A stretch of 64,000 nt of DNA from JAEUOS01 sp965279115 (GCA_965279115.1 OZ257137.1:4278001-4342000); one strand, 5' to 3'. Shown: positions 51,854 through 61,650, counted from the first letter of the stretch. Notes: generated by a model from the sequence alone, not told the origin. Made by a program: numbers and translations.

Positions 51854-53373
51854 TAGGCTCGCGCGCACCGTTCGGGGCTGTAGGTATCCGCCACGAACGC
51901 GGCGGCGGAGCTGCCGATGTCGACGCCGAATTGCGGGTCCGCGACCAACTTGCGCATCCAGCCTGCCGCCTGGTGCAGGTCCGGTTCTGCCCACACTTGC
52001 CCGTCGTGATGGGGATACTGGCCGGGTTCGACCGGAATCAGCGAATGGTCCACCAGCAACGCCGTATCGTGCCTGGTGAAATCGAGATTTCCTGAGTAGC
52101 CGGTCACGATCACCGGCTTGCCCAGGGCCATGGCTTCCAGCGGGCCACGGCCCAGCCCTTCGGCCCGGTGCAACGAAACGTAGCAATCGCAGGCATTGAC
52201 AAGTGCGAGCAGGTCGGCGCGATCAATGGTCGCATTGAGCAGGCTTATGCGCTTGTCGGTTCCGGCCGCCGCGACGAGGGCGCGCCACCCAGGGTCGTCC
52301 GCGCGGGCGTTCATGGATTTGATGATCAAGGAGGCCCGCTCGTGGCCGGCAGGAAACGCAAGCCGGAATGCGCGGACGGCGGCGAGCGGGTTTTTGCGCT
52401 CGATATAGGACAAGGCGTCGAAAGAAAAGACGAACGTGTAACTGGCCGGATCGATCCCGAAATGCTCGCGCCCGAGGCGGGGAAAAGCGGGAAGCGCCAG
52501 GGGCGGCGGCAGCAAATGCACCGGCACGGCAACGGACGCGGCGATGGCGTCTCGCACGAATGTGGACGCCACCCAGATTTCATCAACCGTCTGCAGCGTG
52601 GTTTCCCAGATCCGCGGGAACGTGGCGAGTTCCCAGAACGGGTATGCGATGTTGTGGCGGTGGCGGAAGAAGTCGCGGCCCAGGGTGGTATGTGCGCGCA
52701 ACAACTGGTCGGCATTCAGGTGGATGAGGTTGACCTGGAAGCGGTTCGAATCCATGAGACTGCCGTGCATGAGGCGGGCATCCTGGCGGGACAGCAACCC
52801 ATGCCGGAAATCGACGATTCCGAAGGGCGTGCCCGCTGTCGAGAGCGCGAGCGCCGACATGCGCAGATCCTCGCCCAGACCGAGTTCCCCGTGGGCATGC
52901 CCGACCAGGTTGACCCCGGCCTCTCCGACAAGCGGCCGGGTTGGGTTTGCCGGTGCCGTGCCGTCCTCTCCGATGGGCGGATGGGAGAACAAATCGGGCT
53001 CGATTCCGTATTCGCGTCTGGCCGATTCGATGTACCAATCGGCGAAACGGCGTTGGCCGATTTGCGTGCCAAGGTCGAATTCGCGCTGCAGGTCCCCCCT
53101 CGCCTGCCAGATCAACAGCATCTGGTTGCTGATGGCGAGGTCATCCAGCAATTGCGGATGCCGCGCCGGCCGATCCAGAAACTCGGCGTCGCTTCGTCCC
53201 GGCCTGATCGGCCAATTCGAACCCGATGGCAGACCGCGCAGCCTTGCGCGCAACCGGCCGGCGGACTGGCGCAACCGGCCGGGCAGGACCGCACCCAACC
53301 GGCGCAGCAGCGGGTGGCCCAGGGCGTTCGCGATGCGACGTCGCCACACCGCAACCGGAGCGGGAGGCGTCAT
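51817..53373 (-). CDS. Glycosyltransferase (GT4-like) with N-terminal extension
   Basis: Product of 518 residues. The first 150 are basic and helical without a recognised domain. The GT-B core starts at GVNLVGHAHGELGLGEDLRMSA, has YPFWELATFPRIW and VDEIWVASTFVRDAI, and ends with the donor site CDCYVSLHRAEGLGRGPLEAM and GKPVIVTGYSGN. The same GVNLVG and SLHRAEG motifs recur in the 961-residue enzyme at 57695-60580, so these two are related. It likely adds a deoxysugar to the same polymer as its neighbours. It lies 78 bp downstream of gmd on the same strand. Confidence 0.88.
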   Translation of the reverse strand: MTPPAPVAVWRRRIANALGHPLLRRLGAVLPGRLRQSAGRLRARLRGLPSGSNWPIRPGRSDAEFLDRPARHPQLLDDLAISNQMLLIWQARGDLQREFDLGTQIGQRRFADWYIESARREYGIEPDLFSHPPIGEDGTAPANPTRPLVGEAGVNLVGHAHGELGLGEDLRMSALALSTAGTPFGIVDFRHGLLSRQDARLMHGSLMDSNRFQVNLIHLNADQLLRAHTTLGRDFFRHRHNIAYPFWELATFPRIWETTLQTVDEIWVASTFVRDAIAASVAVPVHLLPPPLALPAFPRLGREHFGIDPASYTFVFSFDALSYIERKNPLAAVRAFRLAFPAGHERASLIIKSMNARADDPGWRALVAAAGTDKRISLLNATIDRADLLALVNACDCYVSLHRAEGLGRGPLEAMALGKPVIVTGYSGNLDFTRHDTALLVDHSLIPVEPGQYPHHDGQVWAEPDLHQAAGWMRKLVADPQFGVDIGSSAAAFVADTYSPERCARAYQDRLAAIAGAR

Positions 53374-53451
53374 GGCGTACCGCTCATGGGCATGGCATCA
53401 AGTCGCGCAGACCCGCTCGGCAGGCGCCGCGGCAGATTGGTGCAGCGCCGT

Positions 53452-54489
53452 TCACGAGGTCAGCGCATTCGCGCCAGGCCTTGACGAGAGGCGACGCACA
53501 TGTGCCGCCACCATCTCGCCAAGCAGGGCGTCCAGGCTCGAGGTGGCCGTCCAGTCGAGTTCCCGCAGCGCCTTGGCGGGGTCCGCAACCGTCGATCCGG
53601 TTTCGGCAGCCCGCAGGAAGCGTGGATCGCTGGCGACGTGGTCGCGCCAGTCAAGTCCCACATATGCGTAAGCGGTGGCGCACAGGTCCCTGACCCGGCG
53701 CAGCACGCCGGTACCGATCACGTAGTCACCCGCGGTCGGACGCTGCAACATGCGCACCATCGCTTCAACATAGTCGCTTGCACATCCCCAATCGCGCGCG
53801 GCGTCCAGGTTGCCGAGCTTGAGCAGGCCGGCGGAAACGATAGGCTCCCCGGCTTCGTTGAGCGCTTCGGATTCCCGGATTCCCAAGCTGGCGCATGCCG
53901 CGCCGTAGCTGATCTTCTGGGTCAGAAACCGCATGTTGCGGTGCACGCTTTCGTGATTGAAGAGAATGCCGCAGGCGATGTACATCCCGTAGCTGCGACG
54001 ATAGATGTCGGCCATCATGTGCGCGTAGACCTTCGCTGCCGCATAAGGATTGGCAGGCTTGAACGGCGTGGTTTCGCTTTGCGGGCTCTCGACCACGTTG
54101 CCGAACATCTCCGAACTTGATGCCTGGTACACGCGGCAATCGGCCTTGAACCTGCGCACCGCCTCGAAGATGCGATGCGCGCCCAGTCCGGTGGCATCGG
54201 CGGTTTCCAGGGATTGCGTCCAGGACACCGCCGGTGCCGACTGGGACGCGAGGTTGTAGACCTCATCCGGTTGGTGATGTTGGATAGCGTCGGCGATATC
54301 CACGGAATCGGCGAGGTCGCCATGAAACAATTCGATCCTGGCAAACAGGGGACGCAAGTCGGTGCGCGCGATGATCGAGGCGTGACGCCCGAACCCCACC
54401 ACGCGATACCCCTTGGCGAGCAGGTTCTCGGCGAGAAGAATTCCGTCCTGCCCGGTGATGCCGGTGATGAGGGCGCTACGTTGCTTCAT
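53452..54489 (-). CDS. gmd: GDP-mannose 4,6-dehydratase
   Basis: Product of 345 residues, the usual Gmd length. The NADP motif ALITGITGQDG is at the N-terminus, followed by EVYNLASQSAPAVSW, the catalytic region YQASSSEMFG and the NPYAAAKVYAH Tyr-Lys pair, then NHES and GNLDAARDWG, all typical of Gmd. It converts GDP-mannose to GDP-4-keto-6-deoxymannose, the precursor of GDP-rhamnose, GDP-fucose and related sugars. No reductase, epimerase or aminotransferase for that product is next to it. It likely shares a promoter with the downstream glycosyltransferase. Confidence 0.95.
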   Translation of the reverse strand: MKQRSALITGITGQDGILLAENLLAKGYRVVGFGRHASIIARTDLRPLFARIELFHGDLADSVDIADAIQHHQPDEVYNLASQSAPAVSWTQSLETADATGLGAHRIFEAVRRFKADCRVYQASSSEMFGNVVESPQSETTPFKPANPYAAAKVYAHMMADIYRRSYGMYIACGILFNHESVHRNMRFLTQKISYGAACASLGIRESEALNEAGEPIVSAGLLKLGNLDAARDWGCASDYVEAMVRMLQRPTAGDYVIGTGVLRRVRDLCATAYAYVGLDWRDHVASDPRFLRAAETGSTVADPAKALRELDWTATSSLDALLGEMVAAHVRRLSSRPGANALTS

Positions 54490-54850
54490 GGCTTGCCGTC
54501 CGATGTTCGCCTGAAATGACGCTTCCTGTATGGATGCGATGCGTCCAAAATGGTTGGCGATCGCCGCCTGCTCTCACCATTGTCCGAGAATTTTGATCAA
54601 GACGCGTCGCGACCAGGGGCTGGCTTTCTGTCCGCAATGCCATTTTGTAGGGCAGGGGAAAACCTGTGTTCCGCAGATGGATTTCCCGTGTGGGCCGCAG
54701 AATCCATGGCGTGATTCCAGAATCGTGGGAAGTCGGTATCTTCCCGCGGTCGAGAATGCCCCCAGTATTGGATATAGAATGAAAAGTGTCGATTTTCCTG
54801 CACCGCGTCAATTGAATTTCCCCTGTCCAAGCGAATGGAAGAGCGTGATT
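54490..54850. promoter_or_regulatory. Divergent region between gmd and prsT
   Basis: This 361-bp gap holds no convincing gene, although the prsT frame stays open upstream to 54530. TAGAAT at 54775-54780 is a possible -10 element without a good -35. TTGATCAA near 54593 is an 8-bp palindrome. A GGAAGAG ribosome binding site precedes the prsT ATG. Confidence 0.4.
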
Positions 54851-57625
54851 ATGAGTCGGAGACTGTCGAATACGCGTTTGTGCATTGCGATTTTCTCCGT
54901 GGCGCTTGTCGCTGCCTGTAGCAGCGAGCCGCCTGCGGACCTTGTTGCGGCTGCGAAGGCGAGTTTAGTCAAAGGCGATATCAACGCGGCGCTTGTCCAG
55001 GCTAAAGGAGCGCTTAGCAAGAACCCGGATCTCGCCGAAGGTCGTTTTCTGCTGGGCAAGGCCTTGCTTGCGGGGGGCGATTCGCGTGTAGCCGAAATCG
55101 AGTTGCGCAAGGCGGGTGAACTGAACCACCCTGCCGATGAAGTCGAACCATTGCTGGCCGAGGCCCGGCTCGCATCAGGGCAGTTCGCCAAAGTTGTCGA
55201 GGACTATCCGAAAACACGCGTGCTTTTGCCGGAAAGCAAGGCGGATCTGAGTATCGCGCTTGCTGTTGCGCAGTTTGCGCTTGGCAAGCCGAAAGAGGCG
55301 AAACTCGCTGTCGCGTCGGCCCTCGCGTTCAAACCGGATCACGCCAAGGGAATGCTGGTGCAGGCGCGCCTGAAGGCATCCGAGGGCGACGTGGACGCCG
55401 CGATCGCGATCGTCAAAGCGGTAGTGGAGAAGAATCCGGCTATGGCGGAGGCAAGGATTCAGCAAGGCGAGCTGTTTGACGTCAAGGGAGACTTTGCGAG
55501 CGCGATCGCGGCGTTTGGAAAAGCGGTGGAATTGCGACCCGATGGGCTCACGGCTCGGCGAGCCTTGCTTTCGACGTTGTTGAAAACAAGAGAATATGGA
55601 CGGGCGAAGGATGAAGTCGCCGCCATGCAGAAGCTTGCGCCAGGGCACCCGCAGGTCATGTTTATGGACGCAATGTTCGCTTTCTCCACGAAGGACCTCA
55701 AGCGTGCGCGCGAAAGTGTCTTGCAAGCCTTGAAGTTGCAACCGGACAACGCCTATATCCTGCAGCTGGCGGGGGTGGTGGAACACACCAGCGGATCGTA
55801 TGTGCGCGCTGAGGATTATCTGGTCAAGGCGGTGAGCCAGATGCCGGATCAACCCGCTTTCCGGCGCTGGCTCGCGCTCAACTATGTCGCCACCGGGCGT
55901 CCGACAAAAGCTGTCGAGGCGTTGCAGCCCATTCTCGGCAAGATCGATGACGACCCCTTTCTTCTTGCGCTGGCTGGTGAGATTTACTTGCAGCTTGGCG
56001 ACCTGAAAAAAGGTGAACCGCTGCTCTTGAAGGCTGCCAAGCTGGATCCCAAGGACCCGAAGAAGCGTACATCGCTCGCGGTGGTGCGGCTTGCCAGAGG
56101 AGACGCCGAAGGCGCCTTCGCCGATTTGTCCACCATTTCGACGGAAGACAAGGGAACGGTTGCCGACATCGCGCTGCTTGCGGGCCACTTGCAGCGTGGA
56201 GAGACGGACAAGGCGCTCAAGGTGCTTGACGTGATCGAGAAGAAGTCGCCGAAAGACCCGGTCACCCACAACATTCGCGGCAGCCTTTTGGCAGGCAAGC
56301 GTGACTTCGCGAACGCGCGCAAGAGTTATGAGCGTGCGCTGGCGCTCAGCCCGTCGTTCCTGCCCGCGGCGGTGAGCCTGGCGGGCCTCGACCTGGCCGA
56401 TGGAAAGCCGCAGGACGCGCTCAAGCGCTATGAGGCTGTCGTCGCGGCGGATCCCAAGAGCAGCGCCGCCTTGCTTGCGATGGCCGACTACAAGTCGCGC
56501 AGTGGCGCCTCAGCGGATGAGGTTTTCGAACTCATCAACAAGGCGGTTGCTGCGCATCCTGAGGAACTGGCACCGCGCACGGCGCTCGTGCTTCATTTTC
56601 TCGTAAGGAACGACCCCAAGCGCGCCATCGAGGCGGCCCAGGCGGGCCTGGCAAACCTTCCTGACGCCGCCCCTTTGCTTGACGGGCTTGGCCAGGCGCA
56701 AGCGGCCGCAGGGGACACCAATCAGGCCCTTGCAACCTTTACCAAGCTCGCCAACCTGCAACAAGGCTCGGCGCAGCCGCACTTGCGCATCGCGGAAGTC
56801 CATGCTCGCCTGAAGAACGCGCAAGCTGCCTCGCAAAGCTTGCGGAAAGCCCTTGAAATCACCCCGGACCTGATTGCTGCGCAACAAGGCCTGATCGGTA
56901 TCGAAGTCGCTGGCGGCCGAATCGATGGCGCGTTGACGATTGCCAAACGGGTGCAGGCTCAGCGCCCGAAGGAAGCAGTTGGCTATTTGTTCGAGGGTGA
57001 TATCGAAGCCAAGCGCAAGGACTGGCGCGCGGCGGCTTCGGCGTATCGTGCTGGCTTGAAGAACGTCCCAAACTCGACTGAGCTCGCCTTGAATCTTTTC
57101 GGTGCACTCCTTCAAACGCCACCGCAGGATGAAGCCGACAAGTTTGCGTCCTCCTGGTTGAAGGAGCATCCCAAGGACGCGGCTTTCAGATTCAAGATGG
57201 GGGATGTGGCTGCGGCACGCGGTGACAACGCGACTGCGGCTTCGCACTATCGCGCAGTCATTCCGGCAATGCCCGCCAGTCCGGCCCTGTACAACAATCT
57301 CGCATTGGTTTCAGTCAAACTGAAGGAGGCTTCCGCGCTCGAGTATGCGGAGAAGGCAAACCAGATCGCGCCCGGTGAGCCGGCATTCATGGACACCTTG
57401 GCGGTCATTCTTGCCGACAAGGGCGATGTTGCACGCGCGCTCGAATTGTTCGGGAAGGCGATTCAGAAACCTCCTGTCGATCCGTCAATTCGAGTGAACT
57501 TTGCGCGCGCTTTGGCACGTGCCGGCAGGAAGGATGATGCGCGCAAGCAACTGGAAGAAGTTGCGCGACTCGGCGACAAGTTTCCGCGGCAGGCCGAAGT
57601 CACCAAATTGATGCAGGAGATCTGA
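54851..57625 (+). CDS. prsT: XrtA/PEP-CTERM system TPR-repeat lipoprotein PrsT
   Basis: Product of 924 residues from ATG 54851. The frame is open 107 codons further upstream, but the signal peptide begins here: RLCIAIFSVALVAACSS, with the lipidated Cys in VAAC. The rest is about 20 TPR units. The opening (EPPADLVAAAKASLVKGDINAAL) and the near 900-residue length match PrsT, a TPR lipoprotein restricted to bacteria with the exosortase A/PEP-CTERM system. It is thought to act in the envelope with EPS production; its precise role is not established. It is a single-gene unit between gmd and a minus-strand glycosyltransferase cluster. The usual partners prsK, prsR and xrtA are not in the window. 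Confidence 0.93.
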   Translation: MSRRLSNTRLCIAIFSVALVAACSSEPPADLVAAAKASLVKGDINAALVQAKGALSKNPDLAEGRFLLGKALLAGGDSRVAEIELRKAGELNHPADEVEPLLAEARLASGQFAKVVEDYPKTRVLLPESKADLSIALAVAQFALGKPKEAKLAVASALAFKPDHAKGMLVQARLKASEGDVDAAIAIVKAVVEKNPAMAEARIQQGELFDVKGDFASAIAAFGKAVELRPDGLTARRALLSTLLKTREYGRAKDEVAAMQKLAPGHPQVMFMDAMFAFSTKDLKRARESVLQALKLQPDNAYILQLAGVVEHTSGSYVRAEDYLVKAVSQMPDQPAFRRWLALNYVATGRPTKAVEALQPILGKIDDDPFLLALAGEIYLQLGDLKKGEPLLLKAAKLDPKDPKKRTSLAVVRLARGDAEGAFADLSTISTEDKGTVADIALLAGHLQRGETDKALKVLDVIEKKSPKDPVTHNIRGSLLAGKRDFANARKSYERALALSPSFLPAAVSLAGLDLADGKPQDALKRYEAVVAADPKSSAALLAMADYKSRSGASADEVFELINKAVAAHPEELAPRTALVLHFLVRNDPKRAIEAAQAGLANLPDAAPLLDGLGQAQAAAGDTNQALATFTKLANLQQGSAQPHLRIAEVHARLKNAQAASQSLRKALEITPDLIAAQQGLIGIEVAGGRIDGALTIAKRVQAQRPKEAVGYLFEGDIEAKRKDWRAAASAYRAGLKNVPNSTELALNLFGALLQTPPQDEADKFASSWLKEHPKDAAFRFKMGDVAAARGDNATAASHYRAVIPAMPASPALYNNLALVSVKLKEASALEYAEKANQIAPGEPAFMDTLAVILADKGDVARALELFGKAIQKPPVDPSIRVNFARALARAGRKDDARKQLEEVARLGDKFPRQAEVTKLMQEI

Positions 57626-57694
57626 CGGCGAACCGGATGCCGTGCGAAACGTGGGAGGCGGGAATCCGATCGTGGATTTTCCTGGCGCGTGGCT

Positions 57695-60580
57695 TCAGGC
57701 AAATATTCGCTGACGCAACAAGGCGAGTCGTTCCCTGTAGATTTTTCCAATCGCGGCGGGATCGAGCTGGCACTTGATTGACGCTGCGGCGCGCGCACCG
57801 ATCCGGCCCGCGAGGCCGGTTTCATCGATCAACCGGCGCAGGCAATCAGCGGCGTGATCCACGCTGGCCTCGGCCCAGGGTTGTCCTGCCTCGTACACAC
57901 CAAGCGGCTCGGCCAGCGGCACCAGTTCGTACTCGATAGGGAAAGAGTTCATCGGCGTCATGAACTCCATATTGGCCGACCAGCCGGTCGCGATGACTGG
58001 CTTGCCGAGATACATCATTTCGGCGGGGCCCAGCCCGAAGCCCTCGGCCCGATGCAGCGAGATCAGACAATCGCAGCAGGCTTCGAGATCATAGACCTGC
58101 TGGCGCAGCATGAAGCCATCGAGCATCACCACGTTGCGCATGTCGGCGACCTCCTCGCGCAGGCGGTTGAGTTCCTGCGGATGCTTGTCGGAATTGATGG
58201 TCTTGATGACCAGCCATGCATCCTTGCGGTTTGCCGCGGCCGCCCGAAACGCGCTGATGGCGGCCTGCGGATTCTTGCGGTACTGGTAGGAATGGAAGTC
58301 GTACATCACCAGCGCCAGAAAACCTTGCTCAGGCAGCCCGAGATTGCGTCTGGATGCCTGCGGCGATACTTCAAAACTGATGGCGTGGGGCACCTTGAAT
58401 ACCGGAATCGGCGCGATCTGCGAAATCGCGTTCTGAACGAAGCCTGAGGGCGCCCAGATTTCGGTCAGCCCGTCGAACGCGTCCAGAAAGCGTAAGGGCA
58501 GCTTGGGTTGCTCCCAGTGCCAGACGGCGATGGCGGCACGATCCGCGCCACCCGCGGCGGCGCGATGCTCGAGGGTCGAGCGGGTCTGGTCGGCATTCAC
58601 ATACAGGACATCGATGCCAAAATCCGTGCCCGTGGCGCCAGCCATTGCGGAATCGTCACGCTGCAGGTTGGGGTTCTGGAAACCGACATCGACCACGCTG
58701 TATGGAACTCCGGCAGCGGCGGCGGCTTTGGCGAAATTGCGCGCGCCTTCGCCAACCCCTGATTCCGCCCGCACATAGCCGACCAGATTCACGCCCGGTG
58801 CCGGCAGGCATTCCGCGGGCTGGAGATGCATGGGCATGCGTTGCGCATCGACGATCGCCAGGTCGCCCGCGGTCAGTTCCTTGAGCTGCCAGGACAGTTC
58901 CCGCTGGTCCTGATTGATGCCCAGGTCCCTGGGCACGAAATGCCTGTCGCAACTGATCTCAAGCGCGTTTGCTTCGTTTGCGTCTGCGGGTATCGTGACG
59001 TCCAGAGAAAAGTCCCCTTCATCCGCAAGCGTGACCCGCACGATCTCGCGCGTGTCCGCGTGCAGCCGCAAGGTGGCCTGCGGTACCTTGCCGTGGCGCT
59101 CCATGAGCGAGCGGGGATAGGAGCCTGCGACAGCAATGCGGGTTCCGGCAGCAAGGTGCAGGGGGAAGACGGCGTGTCGTCCCACCCAGATGCCGGCGCT
59201 GCTGGCGTCGCCGAAATGCACGCCTGCGTAATACACGGGTTCGGCGCGCTTCTCCGGTCGCGTCGGGGGTGCCATATCCGGACTGCGCGCGCCTGTCGCC
59301 GCATCGCTGGCCATATAGCGCTTCAGCCGCCCGACCGCGCGGCGCCACTTCGAACTACCGCGCGAATCGATGCCGAGGGTGGCCGCGATCGCGCGATGCG
59401 CTTCGACGGTGTCGGGCGAAAAATACTTGTCGCCTTCCACCAGGAACCAGTTGAAGAAGCCCTGCACGGAGGCGTCGGAATCGAGCGGAAACGCTTTTTG
59501 CAGGTCGATCCGGCCCCGGTGGACGGACCACATCGCATAGGTGAAGCGACGCTCTGCGTCGATTCCGGCGTCCACCCGTTCAGTGACGAAATCGGGTCGA
59601 TCGAAGGGGCGGTCACCCATGCCGTTGCGCAGGGCGTCGCAAGTCCGGTAGGCGCGCCGGAACACCTCCGGAATCGGTGAACCGTCGGCGAACGTGGCAT
59701 AGCCGTAGGCAATGCCGGCGAAGCGTTGCGCGCCGTTGGCAAGGAGTCGGGCGGCGTACTCGCGCACCAGGGTCGCCGCCGCGCCGAGAGTCGAGAGCGT
59801 GAACCGGTTCTGGTGTTTCGAGAATGGTTCAGGATCGAAGGGGTTCAATCCGCTGAAGTGGAAAAATGTCAACGGGTCCCCTGCGCAGATCCAGTGGCCC
59901 GACGCAGCCTGTTCAGGCGCGCGTTGCGCGATGTTCCAGTAGGCTACGTTGTACCCCTGGTGCCGCAATATCCTGACATTCTCGAACATGCCGGGTACCA
60001 GGTCGATCCAGCTTTGGTCGACAAAAATGCCACGCGCGGTATCGACAACGCATTCGCGCATCAGCTTGGATTTCCACCATTCAAGAAAGCGCCCCGTGTT
60101 GTCGCTCTCGCGAAACGCGCAAAAACCGAAGTTGTAGGTGCCCGACACGCGTATCTCCAGCTCGCCCGGACTGCGGGTGTCGGAGATCGGCGCCAACAGG
60201 TGTGGCGTGACGATGATGTCGGCACCGGTGGCCAGGGCACGCTCGACCTCCAGCAAGGGCGCGTAGAGAAAAATGTCCGGGTCAAGATAGGTGACAGTGG
60301 CGTGCCCTTTGCGCAACAGATGGGAGACCGCCCACGGCTTGACTGCGGTATTGAGTTCCAGGATGGAGTACTGAAAAAGGAACCGGTCTCCGTCCGGGAG
60401 ATCCAGTTGGGAAAGTTCGATGACCTCGAACTCCTCGGCAAGTTCGCGCGCGGTGCCGGTATCCCGGTCGACCACGACGCAATAGCGGCGGCTGTCGGGA
60501 TGATGCCGGCGCATTCCTTCGAACAGGGTGCGGGCGAAATGCAGGTAATTGCTTGAAACGATGGTGAAGATAGCGTGCAT
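57695..60580 (-). CDS. Two-domain glycosyltransferase (GT-A-like plus GT4)
   Basis: Product of 961 residues from ATG 60580; the open frame extends 26 codons upstream, but the domain starts HAIFTIVSSNYLHFARTLF. Residues 1 to about 290 are a GT8-like GT-A domain: VVDRDTG and TYLDPDIFLYAPL (DxD-type), and FGFCAFRESDNT. A middle part (about 420-570) is a beta-rich region without a clear family. Residues about 590-961 are a GT4-like GT-B domain: GVNLVGYVRAESGVGEGARN, VWHWEQPKLPLRFLDAF, and CDCLISLHRAEGFGLGPAEM with GKPVIATGWSAN. It should make two linkages in one polypeptide. It lies 20 bp downstream of the methyltransferase gene. Confidence 0.9.
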   Translation of the reverse strand: MHAIFTIVSSNYLHFARTLFEGMRRHHPDSRRYCVVVDRDTGTARELAEEFEVIELSQLDLPDGDRFLFQYSILELNTAVKPWAVSHLLRKGHATVTYLDPDIFLYAPLLEVERALATGADIIVTPHLLAPISDTRSPGELEIRVSGTYNFGFCAFRESDNTGRFLEWWKSKLMRECVVDTARGIFVDQSWIDLVPGMFENVRILRHQGYNVAYWNIAQRAPEQAASGHWICAGDPLTFFHFSGLNPFDPEPFSKHQNRFTLSTLGAAATLVREYAARLLANGAQRFAGIAYGYATFADGSPIPEVFRRAYRTCDALRNGMGDRPFDRPDFVTERVDAGIDAERRFTYAMWSVHRGRIDLQKAFPLDSDASVQGFFNWFLVEGDKYFSPDTVEAHRAIAATLGIDSRGSSKWRRAVGRLKRYMASDAATGARSPDMAPPTRPEKRAEPVYYAGVHFGDASSAGIWVGRHAVFPLHLAAGTRIAVAGSYPRSLMERHGKVPQATLRLHADTREIVRVTLADEGDFSLDVTIPADANEANALEISCDRHFVPRDLGINQDQRELSWQLKELTAGDLAIVDAQRMPMHLQPAECLPAPGVNLVGYVRAESGVGEGARNFAKAAAAAGVPYSVVDVGFQNPNLQRDDSAMAGATGTDFGIDVLYVNADQTRSTLEHRAAAGGADRAAIAVWHWEQPKLPLRFLDAFDGLTEIWAPSGFVQNAISQIAPIPVFKVPHAISFEVSPQASRRNLGLPEQGFLALVMYDFHSYQYRKNPQAAISAFRAAAANRKDAWLVIKTINSDKHPQELNRLREEVADMRNVVMLDGFMLRQQVYDLEACCDCLISLHRAEGFGLGPAEMMYLGKPVIATGWSANMEFMTPMNSFPIEYELVPLAEPLGVYEAGQPWAEASVDHAADCLRRLIDETGLAGRIGARAAASIKCQLDPAAIGKIYRERLALLRQRIFA

Positions 60581-60600
60581 GAATGGGGCGTTCCGAGCCT

Positions 60601-61650
60601 TCAAGCGCCAGGCCGGTGGATCAGGAATGTCGATGATGATTGATCCGGCCCCGCCCACGCGTCGGCGATGACGTCGAGAGGCACGCAGCCGGCCTCGAAA
60701 ACGACCCGATGCACGCGATCAATAGGCAGCACGTGCATTTCGATATCACGTCTGGCACCGGGGGCGCGGAGGGACTTGAGGTAGGGTTCGACAGCGAAAG
60801 CGTAGCCGGCGCGATAGGTTGGAACCTGGAAGACGCCGACGCCGCCGGGGCGCAGCGCGCGCGCCAGGCGCGAGATCGTGTGTTCGATGACCGGTGGCGG
60901 ATTGTGTTGCAGGACGATGATGCAATAGAAAAAATCCACCGCTGGCAGCCGGTCAAGGTCACCGATGGAAACAACATGCGAGAACTCAACGTTGCCGACC
61001 GCCGCGGTCTCGACGTACTTGCGCGCGATAGACAGGTGCGGCGGCGAAATGTCGAACGCGTGCACTTTGCGGAAGCGGTCCGCCAGCCAGCGGGTCACGC
61101 GACCGACACCGCAACCGTACTCCAGGCAGGTCGCATGTCTGTTCAGGTCGATGTTACGGGCAGCCAACACCTGGAAAAGCCTGTCGACTTCGGTACGTCC
61201 GCTGTCGAGGAATTCCTGGAGGTGGGCGGGGAGGTTGGCTTGCCTGAAGCGGTCGGTCGAAAGCACGGACCAATGCGGTTCGGTTTTGCCGACTATCGCC
61301 CAGGTTTCCTGCACGTGGAGGAAGAATTCCGCGAGCCGGGTCGGGTCATCGATGCGTTCCACCCGCATCGACTTGCCGGCGCCACGCGCGGCGACGGGGG
61401 CGGACGTCATGTCCCCGGGATTGTGCTCCCGATATTCCTCGCACGAGAGAAACGCACGCCGGACCTGCCCGGTGGTTCGAAGATCATGTGCGAAGCGCTC
61501 GACGACCTGCGCGTTTTCGGGTTCGCGATCAAGAAACAGCCGATACGCCCAGACGATGAATTCGTGCGGGATGCCAGTGCTTGCCGGGGATCGCGCTGCT
61601 GCTTCGGATTCGCCTTGCGTGCGGTCGAGAAAGCGTTGAATTTCTGTCAT
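60601..61650 (-). CDS. DUF4214-like/class I methyltransferase protein
   Basis: Product of 349 residues. Residues about 28-75 resemble a DUF4214 helical domain (FIVWAYRLFLDREPENAQVVERF, then RAFLSCEEYREHN), a small module frequent in glycan and S-layer proteins. Residues about 165-345 are a class I SAM methyltransferase: motif I CLEYGCGVGRVTRWLADRF, acidic turn VHAFDISPPHLSIAR, then FFYCIIVLQHNPPPVI and LRPGGVGVFQVPTY. It probably methylates a sugar of the polymer. It is flanked by an oxygenase gene 51 bp upstream and a glycosyltransferase 20 bp downstream on the same strand. Confidence 0.87.
   Translation of the reverse strand: MTEIQRFLDRTQGESEAAARSPASTGIPHEFIVWAYRLFLDREPENAQVVERFAHDLRTTGQVRRAFLSCEEYREHNPGDMTSAPVAARGAGKSMRVERIDDPTRLAEFFLHVQETWAIVGKTEPHWSVLSTDRFRQANLPAHLQEFLDSGRTEVDRLFQVLAARNIDLNRHATCLEYGCGVGRVTRWLADRFRKVHAFDISPPHLSIARKYVETAAVGNVEFSHVVSIGDLDRLPAVDFFYCIIVLQHNPPPVIEHTISRLARALRPGGVGVFQVPTYRAGYAFAVEPYLKSLRAPGARRDIEMHVLPIDRVHRVVFEAGCVPLDVIADAWAGPDQSSSTFLIHRPGA

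Noticed and set aside
54621..54636. Sigma-54-like TGGC...GCA spacing upstream of prsT
   Set aside because: GG and GC are 10 bp apart as required, but the remaining consensus positions are poor, and such spacing is common by chance in GC-rich DNA.
54530..54850. Upstream extension of the prsT frame by 107 codons
   Set aside because: A normal lipoprotein signal peptide starts at ATG 54851 with a ribosome binding site; the extension has no homology and would bury the signal peptide.
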